Under the pieces are notes generated by a model, which saw only the letters and a list, made by a program, of their open reading frames with translations, did not search any database and was not told where the DNA came from. Positions 45,441-56,100 of a stretch of 64,000 nt of DNA are shown here, piece after piece. The position numbers and the translations under genes were made by a program. Positions within the stretch are counted from its first letter, which is position 1, and each line of letters begins with the position of its first letter. The DNA comes from Euphorbia lathyris. Its lineage: Eukaryota > Streptophyta > Magnoliopsida > Malpighiales > Euphorbiaceae. The stretch covers positions 82,787,501 through 82,851,500 of the forward strand of contig NC_088916.1 in the NCBI RefSeq assembly GCF_963576675.1. Reading direction: 5' to 3'.

Positions 45441-47000
45441 TCTAGCTGAAGATGATAAAGTATTTGTGTATAATCTATAGTGCGAGCAATTGGAAACATC
45501 TTAGATTGACCAAAGTCAGTATTTGTATCATACAAAGATTTGCATATGCATTTCGAAGTTATTATCTCCTTAATCGGCCGTCTAAAAAGAATAACTGCAA
45601 GAACGTGGCTAGGTAAATTTATAATTGAACCTCCTGAATTATGGATGTCTACTTGACCAACCTCAGTTTCTTCATTGCTACTATTTGTGCCACATTATTG
45701 ATTTTTTTATTGGGATACATTAAGATTTTTTTTTTGTCTCATTGATCCCTTGATAATTAAAAAAGTAATTTTAAATATAAAACTCGGTTAACACGGTATT
45801 ATTCATTGCATTTGCATTCAAAATTTGTATTTTTTTCTTAAAAAACCAGTTTTGGACATGTAATGTAGGTATAGGAAAAGTGTAAAAACCTCTAATTTAA
45901 ATTGTAATAATTTGAAATACAGATTAAGTGAGTAACAAATTTTCAACAGAATTAGATATTCACAACTTATTAATTTGGCCACAAAAGACTTAATTAGACC
46001 AAAAATAAATGATAATAGACTTAATGTATTCAAATAAAATATTAAGAACTTATTGACCCAAAAAATGTAAGATTATGGGCCTAATGATACTTTTTGCATT
46101 TATGTTTTTAAGAATTCAACCTTTAATCAATATATATTTTCATAGCTTTTAAAGATTAAATTCATAATATTGAATTTTTACACACGTTTGAAAATTAAAA
46201 CTTAGTAGTATATATTTTCATAGCCTTTATGTTTCTAGCTGGTCATTACACGAGAAGTATATATTTTCTTGTTCTTTTATGTTTTTAATACCTTTTATGG
46301 TTATTTTTGCTCTTTGTAGTCGTTTTAGTGCCTTTATGGTTCTTGTAAGGTTTCATTCATTTTGTTTTTCTTGTTGTACTTGCTTGTTCATCTATTAATG
46401 ATATAAGTGTTTCTATCAAAAAAAATATATATGTTGATATATAATTATTTCAATTGCAATTACTTCAATTAGTTGCCTTGAACACATGTATTCAGAATCA
46501 TATTTACATCAATAAATATTCATCTTTTACCAAATCCGGAGTCAATTTCGCACTTTTATTTTCCTTTATTTACTCGTCTTAATCCGTAATAGCTTAAACA
46601 TATTAATTATCTAGAAAAGTTTTATAACGGGCACTAGAGACCTAAGATAGACTTTTTCAATTTTTGCATCACTGGCCAATTGCTGTATTTAGATTTCAAG
46701 TTTTGGTGCCAAAATCCATAAACTTAACATGGTTGTTCATATACCTTCTCTGGGCTCGAATCAATTCAGAGTTTCTTGTATCAATGGATCTCCATGAAAT
46801 ACCAAAGACATAGCTAGAAAGAAGAAGACTTCACAAGGGAACCACGAACAACCACATGAGACCATGGCCAGATTCAGAACAATGACCAGCTAGGGACTGA
46901 GAGTGCAGACCACGAACAGAGGGGAAGGCCTGATGATCTTATGCAAAGGAACAGAGGGAAGAGGGGACCATACCTAATAAAAAGGAGATAAAATTGAAAA
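45441..47000. other. No gene seen; possible LINE 3' tail near 46210-46425
   Basis: AT-rich. 46210-46425 ends with TTAATGATATAAGTGTTTCT ATCAAAAAAAA, reminiscent of the 3' end of a truncated LINE, but no coding remnant or target duplication was found. Confidence 0.3.
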
Positions 47001-47010
47001 CAAGAGGAGA

Positions 47011-47256
47011 TTATAGGATATGAAAAGAGAAGAGAGGGATTACCAGAACTTTCGAGTTTAAAATATTGGGAAATCGTGCAGGAGGCATTGAAGTTGCACT
47101 TCCTCTTGATTGCGAAATTTTAGTGAATTTATGATTCCAAATGTTCCTCACTGATTTTTCCATTCTTCTCTTTTTAACAAATCTATTTTGAATCAAGCTA
47201 ACCCTAGTCTTTTTGGCTCTCTTATCTCTACTCATAACTATTTTCCTCTCTTCCAT
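47011..47256 (-). other. Basic 81-codon frame, unrecognised
   Basis: Reads MEERKIVMSRDKRAKKTRVS then LIQNRFVKKRRMEKSVRNIW. Very basic at the N-terminus; no known domain identified. May be chance. Confidence 0.15.
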
Positions 47257-47481
47257 TTTCCCGCTTCAAATTGTTTATGGCTATTTTATTCTAGAAGTTA
47301 ATTATATTTTACATAAATATACAGGAGAATACTATTTAAGGATAATATAATTATACTGTCCTTAACTAATTGTACCGAAAGCATATAATTTTTGTAGTGG
47401 ATGCACTTAAAAGGTGTCTGACGAGCTTGGAACCCATAAATTAAATAACTTACAAAATTAAATGAGCTATTTCTGTAGTTC

Positions 47482-47805
47482 TTGGAAAAATGTGGACTCA
47501 ATCAGGCTAATTTATATATGAGGAAGAATGATGAAGTTGACCATTTTACTTGGACAAAGTTATTTTCTGTTATTGAACCCTTATTTTTTTACACATGGTT
47601 TAACAATTTGAACGTGACCAAATATTGCATGGTCATTAGGGTCCATGTGATCAAAACGTACGTTTTGGGATATTGGAAAGGAGGAGATAAGAGTATGCTT
47701 GATCATAATATGGATTATATGCTTTTGTATGATCTTGAAGAGTTAGCAAGGTGGAAATATATCAGAATTCTAATTGGGATAATCCAGTTCTTTTTCTTGG
47801 AGTAA
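47482..47805 (+). pseudogene. F-box-associated domain, C-terminal fragment
   Basis: Reads VDHFTWTKLFSVIEPLFFYT, then VIKTYVLGYWKGGDKSMLDH and MLLYDLEELARWKYIRI. In FBA-type F-box proteins the order SWTKLFxI...PLGYxKxGDKxLLxxxxxLxxYDLExxxxxxIRI is the standard C-terminal module. The N-terminal FBA half is on the same strand 2.5 kb upstream (44578-44959). The internal sequence MVIRVHVI is atypical and may mark an old insertion. No F-box; a pseudogene. Confidence 0.65.
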
Positions 47806-48184
47806 TCATTTCTTCTATTAGATTAGACTTTTTTTTATGGTTCTTTCTTGTCTTAGGAGAAGTAGCAGAACTTAATTTTTATTTTGCTTAATTTCTGATG
47901 GTCATCTTTGATTAAGGCAGCATTGAGAGCTGTTTATGTTGATTTAAATGTGTGATATGTACAACTTTGTTGTCATTTACAACAAATGATAAACAATGTC
48001 TTAGTTCTTTAAGAGCTGAATTATTTCTGTTCATTTTTGAATTTCATAACATAATAAAGTAATACAGTGTCGGATTACATATGCAACTTGATTATCTCTA
48101 TTTATGTCATATTTGAGATATTGAAGAATCTTTTTGGTTTGATATTTCGGAAGAACTTCTTCTCTTTCTTTAACCTTTCCCTTC

Positions 48185-48515
48185 CTTTTTATCTAACAAA
48201 GCACCCTACGAATCTACAATCTATAACCACATGAAATTGTTATTATAGTTCAAAAACCCTTCCCATCTAGATTCAATCGAAGTAAGTTTCTTTTTCTCTA
48301 CCCATTACTTTCTTTTCTTTTTCCTGTTTTTATTAGAAAGAGATCTAATAAAAACAAGAAGAGGAATAGAAAGTGTTGGTTAGAGAAAAAGAAACTTATT
48401 CGGGTTGAATCTGAGAGAGATGAATAGAGGTTTTGAACTATAATATATTTCATAGGGTTAGTTTTTGAATTCATTGTAGTTTTGTAGGGTGTTTTGTTAG
48501 ACATGAAAGAAGAAA
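48185..48515. repeat. Foldback element with about 155-bp inverted arms
   Basis: Left arm 48190-48345 and right arm 48352-48510 are diverged reverse complements: TAACAAAGCACCCTACGAAT, TTATTATAGTTCAAAAACCC and AAGTTTCTTTTTCTCTA are met by their partners GTAGGGTGTTTTGTTAGA, GGTTTTGAACTATAA and AGAGAAAAAGAAACTT. The centre is only a few bases (AAGAGA). No terminal duplication assigned. Confidence 0.7.
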
Positions 48516-49214
48516 AACCATTATAGATAGATAGGAAGTTCTTTGGGAAGATCAAATCAAAGATGCCTTTTGGTCCTCTTACTAGAACTTTGTTGCATCT
48601 TCGTGTTCAATATTCTTGCAATTGCACTAACAATGGAGTCCTAATTTTCCTTAGCATATTACCATTATTTTAGCTCTAGATGGAAAAACGTGGAAATAGA
48701 AAAGACACCATAAATACAGTGAAAGACAAAAACGATAGCAATGATCCAATTTGGTATCTAAGAGTTGCTAGCTTTTATTATTTATTAGTTTGTAACTTTA
48801 TACCAGGAACAAGCGCACTATATATTACGAGACTGCTAAGAGAAAAGATAAACTTGCATATTCTTGGTAATTTCATTTAATTTGTTAAAATATTTTGTTT
48901 CTGGAAGTTAGCCTGACATGTCAACATACATATTGTCTATGGTACTCTTATTCATGTCTCTGTTTCCAAATAGAATGTTTCAATGAATTAATACAACAAG
49001 AGAATTTATCTTGTTGTTTTCACAAAGTAAGAATTGAAAGTTTGGAGTGAGAATTCATGAAGAGAAAATAATTTTTATTTGTGAAAACAACAAGAGAATT
49101 TATCTTGCCTCTTTCTCTAGATGCATCGCGGTCTCTAACGCCATATTTTTCTCCCACTATGTATTCAGCACGTGCACTATATTTCGACTCTCATATTTCT
49201 CAAAAGTTTGGTTA

Positions 49215-49545
49215 ATTAGTAAGAGGAGTGTAGTGAGTCACCAAGTAAATAAGTTACCAAGGTTTTGTTGGGCATAAATTCTAAGACAATAAGTCTACTG
49301 TTGTCTTCATCAGAAGAGTATCACAACATCTCCACAAGATTTGGATGTTTGAGTTTGGCAAGTATCGAAATCTCTGACTGAAATTGTTTTCCTTGCTTCT
49401 CACAGTAAACAAACTTCTCAATTGCAACGGGACTATCTAAAAGAGTTGCCCTAAAGACCTGACCAAACCCACCTTCACCAAGAATGAACTTCTGGTTGAA
49501 ATAACTATTTGTTTGGGCTATTTCATCAAATGTATAACTCATCAA
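49215..49545 (-). pseudogene. Protein kinase (PERK/receptor-kinase type), N-lobe fragment
   Basis: On the minus strand: FDEIAQTNSYFNQKFILGEG then GFGQVFRATL and VAIEKFVYCEKQGKQFQSEI. GEGGFGQVF is the glycine-rich ATP loop; VAIEKF has Glu where the catalytic Lys is normally the third residue, with K following. ISILAKLKHPNLVEML is followed by a TGA (normally Gly) and then, in the same phase, YSSDEDNSRLIVLEFMPN. The rest of the kinase, including the HRD and DFG loops, is absent. A truncated pseudogene of the plant receptor-like kinase family. Confidence 0.75.
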
Positions 49546-50132
49546 CTCATCATTACTTTTTTGTGAGTTCAGTCAAGAAATGGCGAGAAGCCCGAGCTTC
49601 ACCTTATATATCATATATAATCCCATAAAATACATTGATAATATAAAATGATTATAGCACAATAAATCAATTTGTCACCCTTAATAGGGCAAGATCATAA
49701 TGGTTTACTCTATATTGCCAGTTTAGCAAGTAGCTTTTCAACTTCACCAGCCATGGAAACCATGTTGGTCTGCATTGCTGGTCTCTACTCCTCCAGCAAC
49801 TCAATGTTTGCTTTCTATTCATAATCAATAGCATTTCTGAAACACAAAAGTCGAATTTACATGCATCATATCTTGGCTTTACCATGTTTTTTATTGGCTA
49901 AATCATATAATTTTCGAATCCACATAAAGAAAAAGAATGCATATCAAGAAAAAAAAGTCTCAAATGTGTTTATATAGTCACTAAATTCTATAATATCTAA
50001 GGAATTAAATAAGTGAAGTTTTTTTAAAAACTAATTAAAATAAATAAGTTTGATAAAAAAAATGCAAAAATAAAATTTAAACAATTGATTTTTTTATTAA
50101 TGGGAGTAGCGCTATGATTTTGGATCCATTAG

Positions 50133-50357
50133 CTATCTCATATGAACCATTGATCCATAATTGTGTTTAATAAAAATTAACATAAGATGATGATTTTCCT
50201 CAACAAAGTAGTAACTTTGGCTGAAAATCACTAACTCCACTTTAACTATCTCATATGAACCATTGAGTCACAATTGTGTGTAATGAAAATTAACATAAGA
50301 TGGTGATTTTCCTCAACAAATAGTAACTTTGGCCGAAAATCACTAACTCCACTTTGA
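50133..50357 (+). repeat. Tandem duplication, unit 113 bp
   Basis: Two copies beginning CTATCTCATATGAACCATTGA (50133, 50246) and sharing GATTTTCCTCAACAAA and GAAAATCACTAACTCCACTT. Confidence 0.85.
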
Positions 50358-50516
50358 CTATAATTAGGTCAATGCTTAGTTTGAAAAAAAATCCTTAATA
50401 ATAATTAAAGGCTTTAAGCACTATAAAAACAAAGGTCAAGTCGTAGCTCAAACCACGAAGCCACAATATCCTGTTAGGGAATATGATTAACTAAAATGTT
50501 TTGTTGAATTGTTTAC

Positions 50517-50890
50517 TGTTAGGAATAATTGAAATTACGATAAACGAAAAATAAGCAAACACACAAGAATTGTTTACCCAGTTCGCCACTCAATATGAAT
50601 GACTACGTCTGGGGGCACTACCAAGCTAGGATATTTACTATAATGAATGAGATGCAGATTACAGAGAAAGAGGTTACATTTATACTCCTGAAACCCTAAC
50701 CGTCTGAAACCCACTCAATAGTTGGATCGCTACAGTTGGGCCCATCGCTTCAGTTGGGCCTATATATATTAGTCTCCATAAGCCCAACAATCTCCCATCT
50801 GGAGACTAAATCCGTCATCTGATGGTAGTGTCATGCCTTTAACTTAATTACCAAGGCCAGCTGAAGCCATACATTAACACCTAAGAGCAA
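50517..50890 (-). mobile_element. Copia LTR plus internal stub, truncated
   Basis: The minus strand 50789-50517 starts TGTTGGGCTTATGGAGACTA and ends TTCCTAACA, an LTR of 273 bp with TATATATA and GAGTATAAATG promoter-like boxes. It is preceded on that strand by GATGGGAGAT (50799-50790), a polypurine tract, so this is the 3' LTR. About 90 bp of internal sequence remain before the gypsy remnant begins near 50891. Confidence 0.6.
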
Positions 50891-51460
50891 CAATCCGTAT
50901 GCGAGGCCAGCGCCTTTTAAATGCTTTCGGTGCAATGAGTCAGGCCATAGATCCAACGAATGTCCTAGGAGGAAAAGTGCCAACATGGTGGAGAGGTATG
51001 AAGATGACTATGACGAAGGGGATGAAGTATTTTGTGAACCCTTGGGAGACGATGATGATGAGGCGGATGAAGAGAGATACGACATTCATGTGGTACGACG
51101 TTTGTTAGTCTCCAGCCGGATAGAGGGAGATCAGAGGCACCGACTATTCAAGACCCGCTGTCTCGTGAGAGGGGGGCGATGCAATGTGATAATAGATAGT
51201 GGGAGAAGAGAAAATTGTGAGTAGCAGCGCCGTTCAGAAATTTGGGTTGTTGGCGGAGGCGCATCCCGACCCCTATAGGGTGGGATGGATAAAAAACGTG
51301 GGTGAACTTAGGGTGACCCAAAGATGCATATTGCGATTGGTGATTACAGTGATGAAGTTTGTTGTGATGTGGTCGATATGGATGCCTGCCACCTATTGTT
51401 GGGCCGACCCTGGCAGTTTGATAACGATGCCACCCACGCAGGAAGAGAGAACACTTACAG
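50891..51460 (+). pseudogene. gypsy gag zinc knuckle and protease
   Basis: CFRCNESGHRSNEC (50922-50963) is a CCHC knuckle. A Glu/Asp-rich linker (RYEDDYDEGDEVF) is followed by HRLFKTRCLVRGGRCNVIID with the protease active-site Asp in IIDSG (Asp codon at 51195). Just after this the frame breaks (near 51205); the sequence continues in other phases as VSSSAVQKFGLLAEAHPDPY and CHLLLGRPWQFDNDATHAG. Confidence 0.8.
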
Positions 51461-53014
51461 ATTTGTGAAGAATGGGGTGAAGTTCGTACTTACGCCAATG
51501 ATGAGAGAGCCAAAGGCCGATGAGAAGTCTACCTTGGTAGTCTGTCCTACACACAAATCATTTGTCAGCGAATGTGAAGAGAGCCAGATGGTGTATGTGG
51601 TAATGGTTAAGGCGAATCATGAACCCTCCCAAAGGGGCGAAAGGGAGATGCCAACTAAGGTGACCCGCCTACTTGGCGAATATCAAGATCCGTTCCCTGA
51701 GGAATTGCCAAGTGGGTTACCACCTTTGAGGGACATCCAACATCATATCGATCTTTTGCCCAGGGCTAGTTTACCAAGCCTCCCCTATTATCGAATGAGT
51801 CCAAAGGAAAATGACATCATGAGGCAGAAGGTGGAAGAGCTCATTGAGATGGGATACGTTAGGGAAAGTATGAGTCCATGCGCCGTCCCAGCCCTACTTA
51901 CGCCCAAGAAGGATGGATCTTGGTGGATGTGTGTGGACAGCAGGGCTATTAACAAGATCACTATCAAGTATAAATTCCCTATTCTAAGGTTGGATAATAT
52001 GCTAGACTAACTTGGCGGATCCCGAGTTTTCTCCAAGATTGATCTCAGGAGTGGTTATCATCAGATACGAATTCGATCTTGGGATGAGTGGAAGACGGCT
52101 TTCAAGACCAGAGATGGATTGTATGAGTGGTTAGTAATGCCATTCGGGATGACTAATGCCCCTAGTACATTTATGAGGCTAATGAATCAAGTGCTTCGCC
52201 CGGTGATTGGAAAATTTGTAGTTGTGTATTTTGATGACATCCTGATTCATAGCGAGACCTTGGTGGAACATGTTGAGCATTTACAGATAGTGTTTGACCT
52301 GTTAAGGAAACACCAGTTATACGCCAACACTAAGGAGTGTGACTTCGTCATGGAGAGCCTGGTTTTCCTTAGGTAAGTGATTAGTGGCGATGGGTTCCAA
52401 GTTGATGGGGAGAAGGTAAGACCCATCCGGGAATGGTCCACTCCGAGGAATGTGGGGGATATCAGAAGTTTTCATGGGCTAGCAACATTTTATCGCCGAT
52501 TCATCAAGAACTTCAGTGCCATAGTGGCCCCATTGACAGAATGTTTGAAGAAGGGAAGGGGGTTCGAGTGGGCGGATGCCCAAGAGAAGAGCTTCGCCCT
52601 GATCAAGGAAAAGCTGAGTACAGCGCCAGTGCTGGCGTATCCCAATTTTGATAAACTGTTCGAAGTTGAGTGTGATGCCAGTGGAGTTGGGATTGGTGGT
52701 GTCTTGATGCAAGAAAAGAGGCCCTTGCATATTTCAGTGCGAAGCTTTGTGAGGCACGGCAAAAGTGGGCAACGTATGATCAAGAATTTTATGCTGTAGT
52801 AAGGGCGTTGAAAGTGTGGGAGCATTACTTGGTGGGAAAAGAATTCATCCTCTACACTGACCATCAAGCTCTCAAGTACCTAGGAAGTCAGAAGCAACTT
52901 CGAAGCTCCATGCATGCTCGGTGGTTCGCCTTCATAGATAAGTTCCCCTATAAGCTTATCCATAAGGCTGGAAAACAGAACAAGGTGGCGGACGCCTTGA
53001 GTCGAAGGGTGTAA
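51324..53014 (+). pseudogene. gypsy reverse transcriptase and RNase H
   Basis: HHIDLLPRASLPSLPYYRMS, VPALLTPKKDGSWWMCVDSR, then a TAA at about 52008. [35 protein letters not shown] and [12 protein letters not shown] (YFDD catalytic core at 52227-52238). A TAA near 52374 and a frameshift near 52725. RNase [19 protein letters not shown], then [13 protein letters not shown] and [10 protein letters not shown], so the acidic residues are kept although the frame is not. Confidence 0.85.
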
Positions 53015-53071
53015 CTAATCAAGACAGTAAACCTGGAGACCGATTGTTTTGAACACATCCGAGGAGAATAC

Positions 53072-54432
53072 TTGGCGGATCCTGATTTTGGCAGTATCTG
53101 GGAAAAGTGTCAGCACCAGCATGGGGATGGGGCGTATCACCTGATGGATGAGTATCTCATGAGGGGCAACCAACTTTGCTTACCCTGCACTTCCATCCGC
53201 GAGAAGGTTATTCGTGATCTACATGGCGGATCCCTTGGAGGACATTTTGGGCGAGACAAGACATTTGAAGCAGTGAGTTCTCGTTATTTCTGGCCTAAGA
53301 TGAGAAGAGATGTTGTCTACTTAGTAGAACGATGCTATATTTGCCAGACCGCCAAGGGACGCACTACAAATACTGGCTTGCAACTACCTTTGCCTGTGCT
53401 AGAGACCATATGGGAGGATCTGTCCATGGACTTTGTCCTAGGGTTGCCCAGAACTCAAAGAGGCATGGATTCCATCTTTGTCGTGGTTGATCGGTTCTCA
53501 AAGATGGCCCACTTCATACCTTGTCGTAAAACTAATGATGCCTCAATGACTGCTAAGCTATATTCTTCATAGAGATTGTCAGGTTACATGGCGTACCTAA
53601 GAGCATTGTTTCGGATCGTGATACGAAGTTCCTCAGTCACTTCTGGCGAACGTTGTGGGCTCTGTTTGATACGTCTCTGAAGTTTAGTACCACCGCCCAT
53701 CGTCAAACAGACGGACAGACCGAGGTGGTCAATAGAACTTTGGAAAACTTACTGCGCAGCAAGTGTAAGGATAAGCCCAGGATGTGGGATGTGGTTTTAG
53801 CCCAAGCTGAGTTCGCCTACAACGGCTCTGTACATTCGGGAACCGGGAGATCCCCATTTGAGGTGGTATACACGAAGACCCCGAACCACGTCCTTGATAT
53901 AGCCCATCTTCCTAAAGGAAACGTGACTGCCAACCAGCTGGCCAAGGATTATGTACAGATGCACCAAGAGGTGAGAAAGACTCTTGAAGAGAGGAATCAG
54001 ACATTAAAGGCTAAGGCGGATGAGCACCGCAGGGACCTACAGTTTGAGGTTGGGGATGAGGTTATGGTCTATTTGGGCAAAGAGAGACTCGCCAATGCCA
54101 CAAGCAGCAAGTTTCGGCCTAGGAAATACGGGCCATACAAGGTCACCAAGAAGGTCAATGCCAATGCCTATCATATAGCATTGCCGAATTGGCTTGGTAA
54201 AATCTCACCAGCGTTCAACATTCGTGACCTTAGCCCATGGAAGCCGGATGGTCCTTTGGAGTTCAACACAGACAAATCAGTGCCAAACTCTTTTAAAGAA
54301 GGAGAGAATGATGAGGACATCCTAACTGGGATCGCTGATCACACGCGCTCTGGCGGATCCTCAAACATCAGACCCACGGAGGTTGTACCTAGGAGGGCGG
54401 ATCCCCAAGACATACGAGCGGGGCGGATCTAG
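53072..54432 (+). pseudogene. gypsy integrase
   Basis: Zinc-binding HHCC module: HGGSLGGHFGRDKTF ... CYICQTAKG. Catalytic core: LSMDFVLGLPRTQRGMD (first Asp), [10 protein letters not shown] (second Asp, just after a TAG at about 53570 and a phase change), [10 protein letters not shown] (Glu). C-terminal [32 protein letters not shown] and NIRDLSPW. All catalytic residues are present but the frame is split in two. Confidence 0.85.
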
Positions 54433-54777
54433 GAGTACACAATGAGGCGAATCAACATCTACCCCTGGGCGGATCTCGGTTTACTTCCTCCCGAAGTAAT
54501 TCACCAACAACCCTGACAATCCGTACATGTACCATTGTACTGATTGTCGGGGCGTATCACCTATTTTACCCTTTACGGATAGCCTTATTGAAACCCTAGT
54601 AAAGGGTAGTCCTTGTCTTTTATTATCATTAGGAGGATGTATTTAAACTCTCATTTTTTGTAAGGATAAACTAACTTTTATCAATCAAAATCATTCTCTT
54701 TGAGAACCTAAGGTTTATACCTTGTTTATTGGGATTCACTCCTTCTAGTTTAGCTAGAGAAGAACCTCTTTGTTGGT
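54433..54777 (+). repeat. gypsy 3' non-coding region/LTR, split by insertion
   Basis: Contains TTGTACTGATTGTCGGGGCG and a TATTTAAA box near 54640, followed by leader-like sequence. It ends at TTGGT (54773-54777), the target duplication of the Athila-like element; the same LTR seems to resume at 62410 and end by about 62460. Confidence 0.55.
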
Positions 54778-56087
54778 TGATGGGTGTCGAATCCACCAAA
54801 GTTAATTATAACTTCACTTAGCCAAAAATAAATTGTAAAAGAGCAAGTAAAGGTCGTACCCAAAGGACTAATACTGATCTAATCACAAATATAACCAAAC
54901 AATTAACAAAAAATAAATAAGGGGGATTGAAATTGTTGATTAATGAATAAATAAAAATTGCAGAATCAAATTGAAATTGAATGTAAAATTATATGTTGGA
55001 ATTTCAGTTAAGGGAGATTCCGCAGGCTAAACAATTATTTCCCATCGATCATTGACGGTGAGACATTATCTTAATTAACATGATCTGGATTGGTTATATC
55101 CGTTCCTTATTCATTCCCGACCTAATCCTTCCTTAATTGTAAAGCAAATCCTAGAGCGCCTAAAGATAAGCTCCTATTCAATCAGACAGTTCTAGCTTAG
55201 CGCTTAGAATTTAATCCGTCGAAAGCATTAGGAATTAGAAGGACCCAATCTAAGTTAACTGAATTTTTAGCGATTCCGATTTAAACCAAATCGCATGTTC
55301 ATGCGCTTAATTGTTGTTAAGATATTCAGATGATTACAAATCCTATTTCCTAACGTTGTTCAATGAATGAAAAAGCCAAAGTCTGGCCAAACCTGGACCT
55401 CCAATGATGGTCTGATTTTATAGATTAACAAACATGCAAACAACTCATATAAATTCAGATTTCTAAATTAAAGAGTAACAATCTCACGATAGAAAATAAT
55501 GCTCGCCTTTGATTAATCCCTTAACCGAAGAAAGTGTTTAGCTACACATAGTCATGAAATCGACTATGATAGCCATTAAAGATGATAAAAATAAATAAAG
55601 CTAACTAAGAAACCAAAAAGAGAGAAAAAAACTAAAAAAGAACTTATCCCCCAAGGTGTAAATTCTCATCTATTTATAGAGAAAACCCCCTCCTAAAAGT
55701 TGGGTAACATTCATAAAAAAAAAAGTTGGGTAACAAAATAATATCTATCTAAATCATCAACCTCTTTTACAAATTTCAAATCCCAGATTTTCTGCCTTCT
55801 ATTTCGAGTTGGAAAAGGTCCTGGTCAATTTGAACATCAGAAGATTCGGAGGTCCTTAGTTTTGGGCAAGACTAACTCCATTTTCGCTTCAGCTCCTTTA
55901 ATTCAGCACCAAATTCCTTTCTGGTCCAAAGTTTCTCCAATTAAGCCCAATTCTGCTCCTTTTAATCATTTAAGTCATGTGGAGGCAAATCAAACCAAAA
56001 CAAGCAATAATACCCAAAATAACACCAAATTAATTAAATAACATAGCACTAAAGTGGACATTTGAACGTTGAATTGGAGACTTATCA
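54778..56087 (-). repeat. 3' LTR of the Athila-like element (1310 bp)
   Basis: On the minus strand begins TGATAAGTCTCCAATTCAAC and ends GACACCCATCA. Near-identical to the 5' LTR except for about 150 bp (around 55150-55310) missing from the other copy. Confidence 0.9.
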
Positions 56088-56100
56088 AATACCCCACACT
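56088..56100 (-). promoter_or_regulatory. Polypurine tract of the Athila-like element
   Basis: Minus strand AAGTGTGGGGTATT directly before the TG of the 3' LTR. Confidence 0.7.

Larger units (their letters stand above)
50891..54432 (+). mobile_element. Ty3/gypsy gag-pol remnant
   Basis: Starts mid-gag and runs through protease, reverse transcriptase, RNase H and integrase in the gypsy order. The 5' LTR and most of gag are missing. Frameshifts or stops lie near 51205, 52008, 52374, 52725, 53014 and 53570, so it is inactive. The C-terminal part after integrase ([12 protein letters not shown] ... [12 protein letters not shown]) resembles chromovirus-type elements without an obvious chromodomain; lineage not certain. 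The 3' non-coding part (54433-54777) is cut by the Athila-like element and continues after 62409. Confidence 0.85.
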
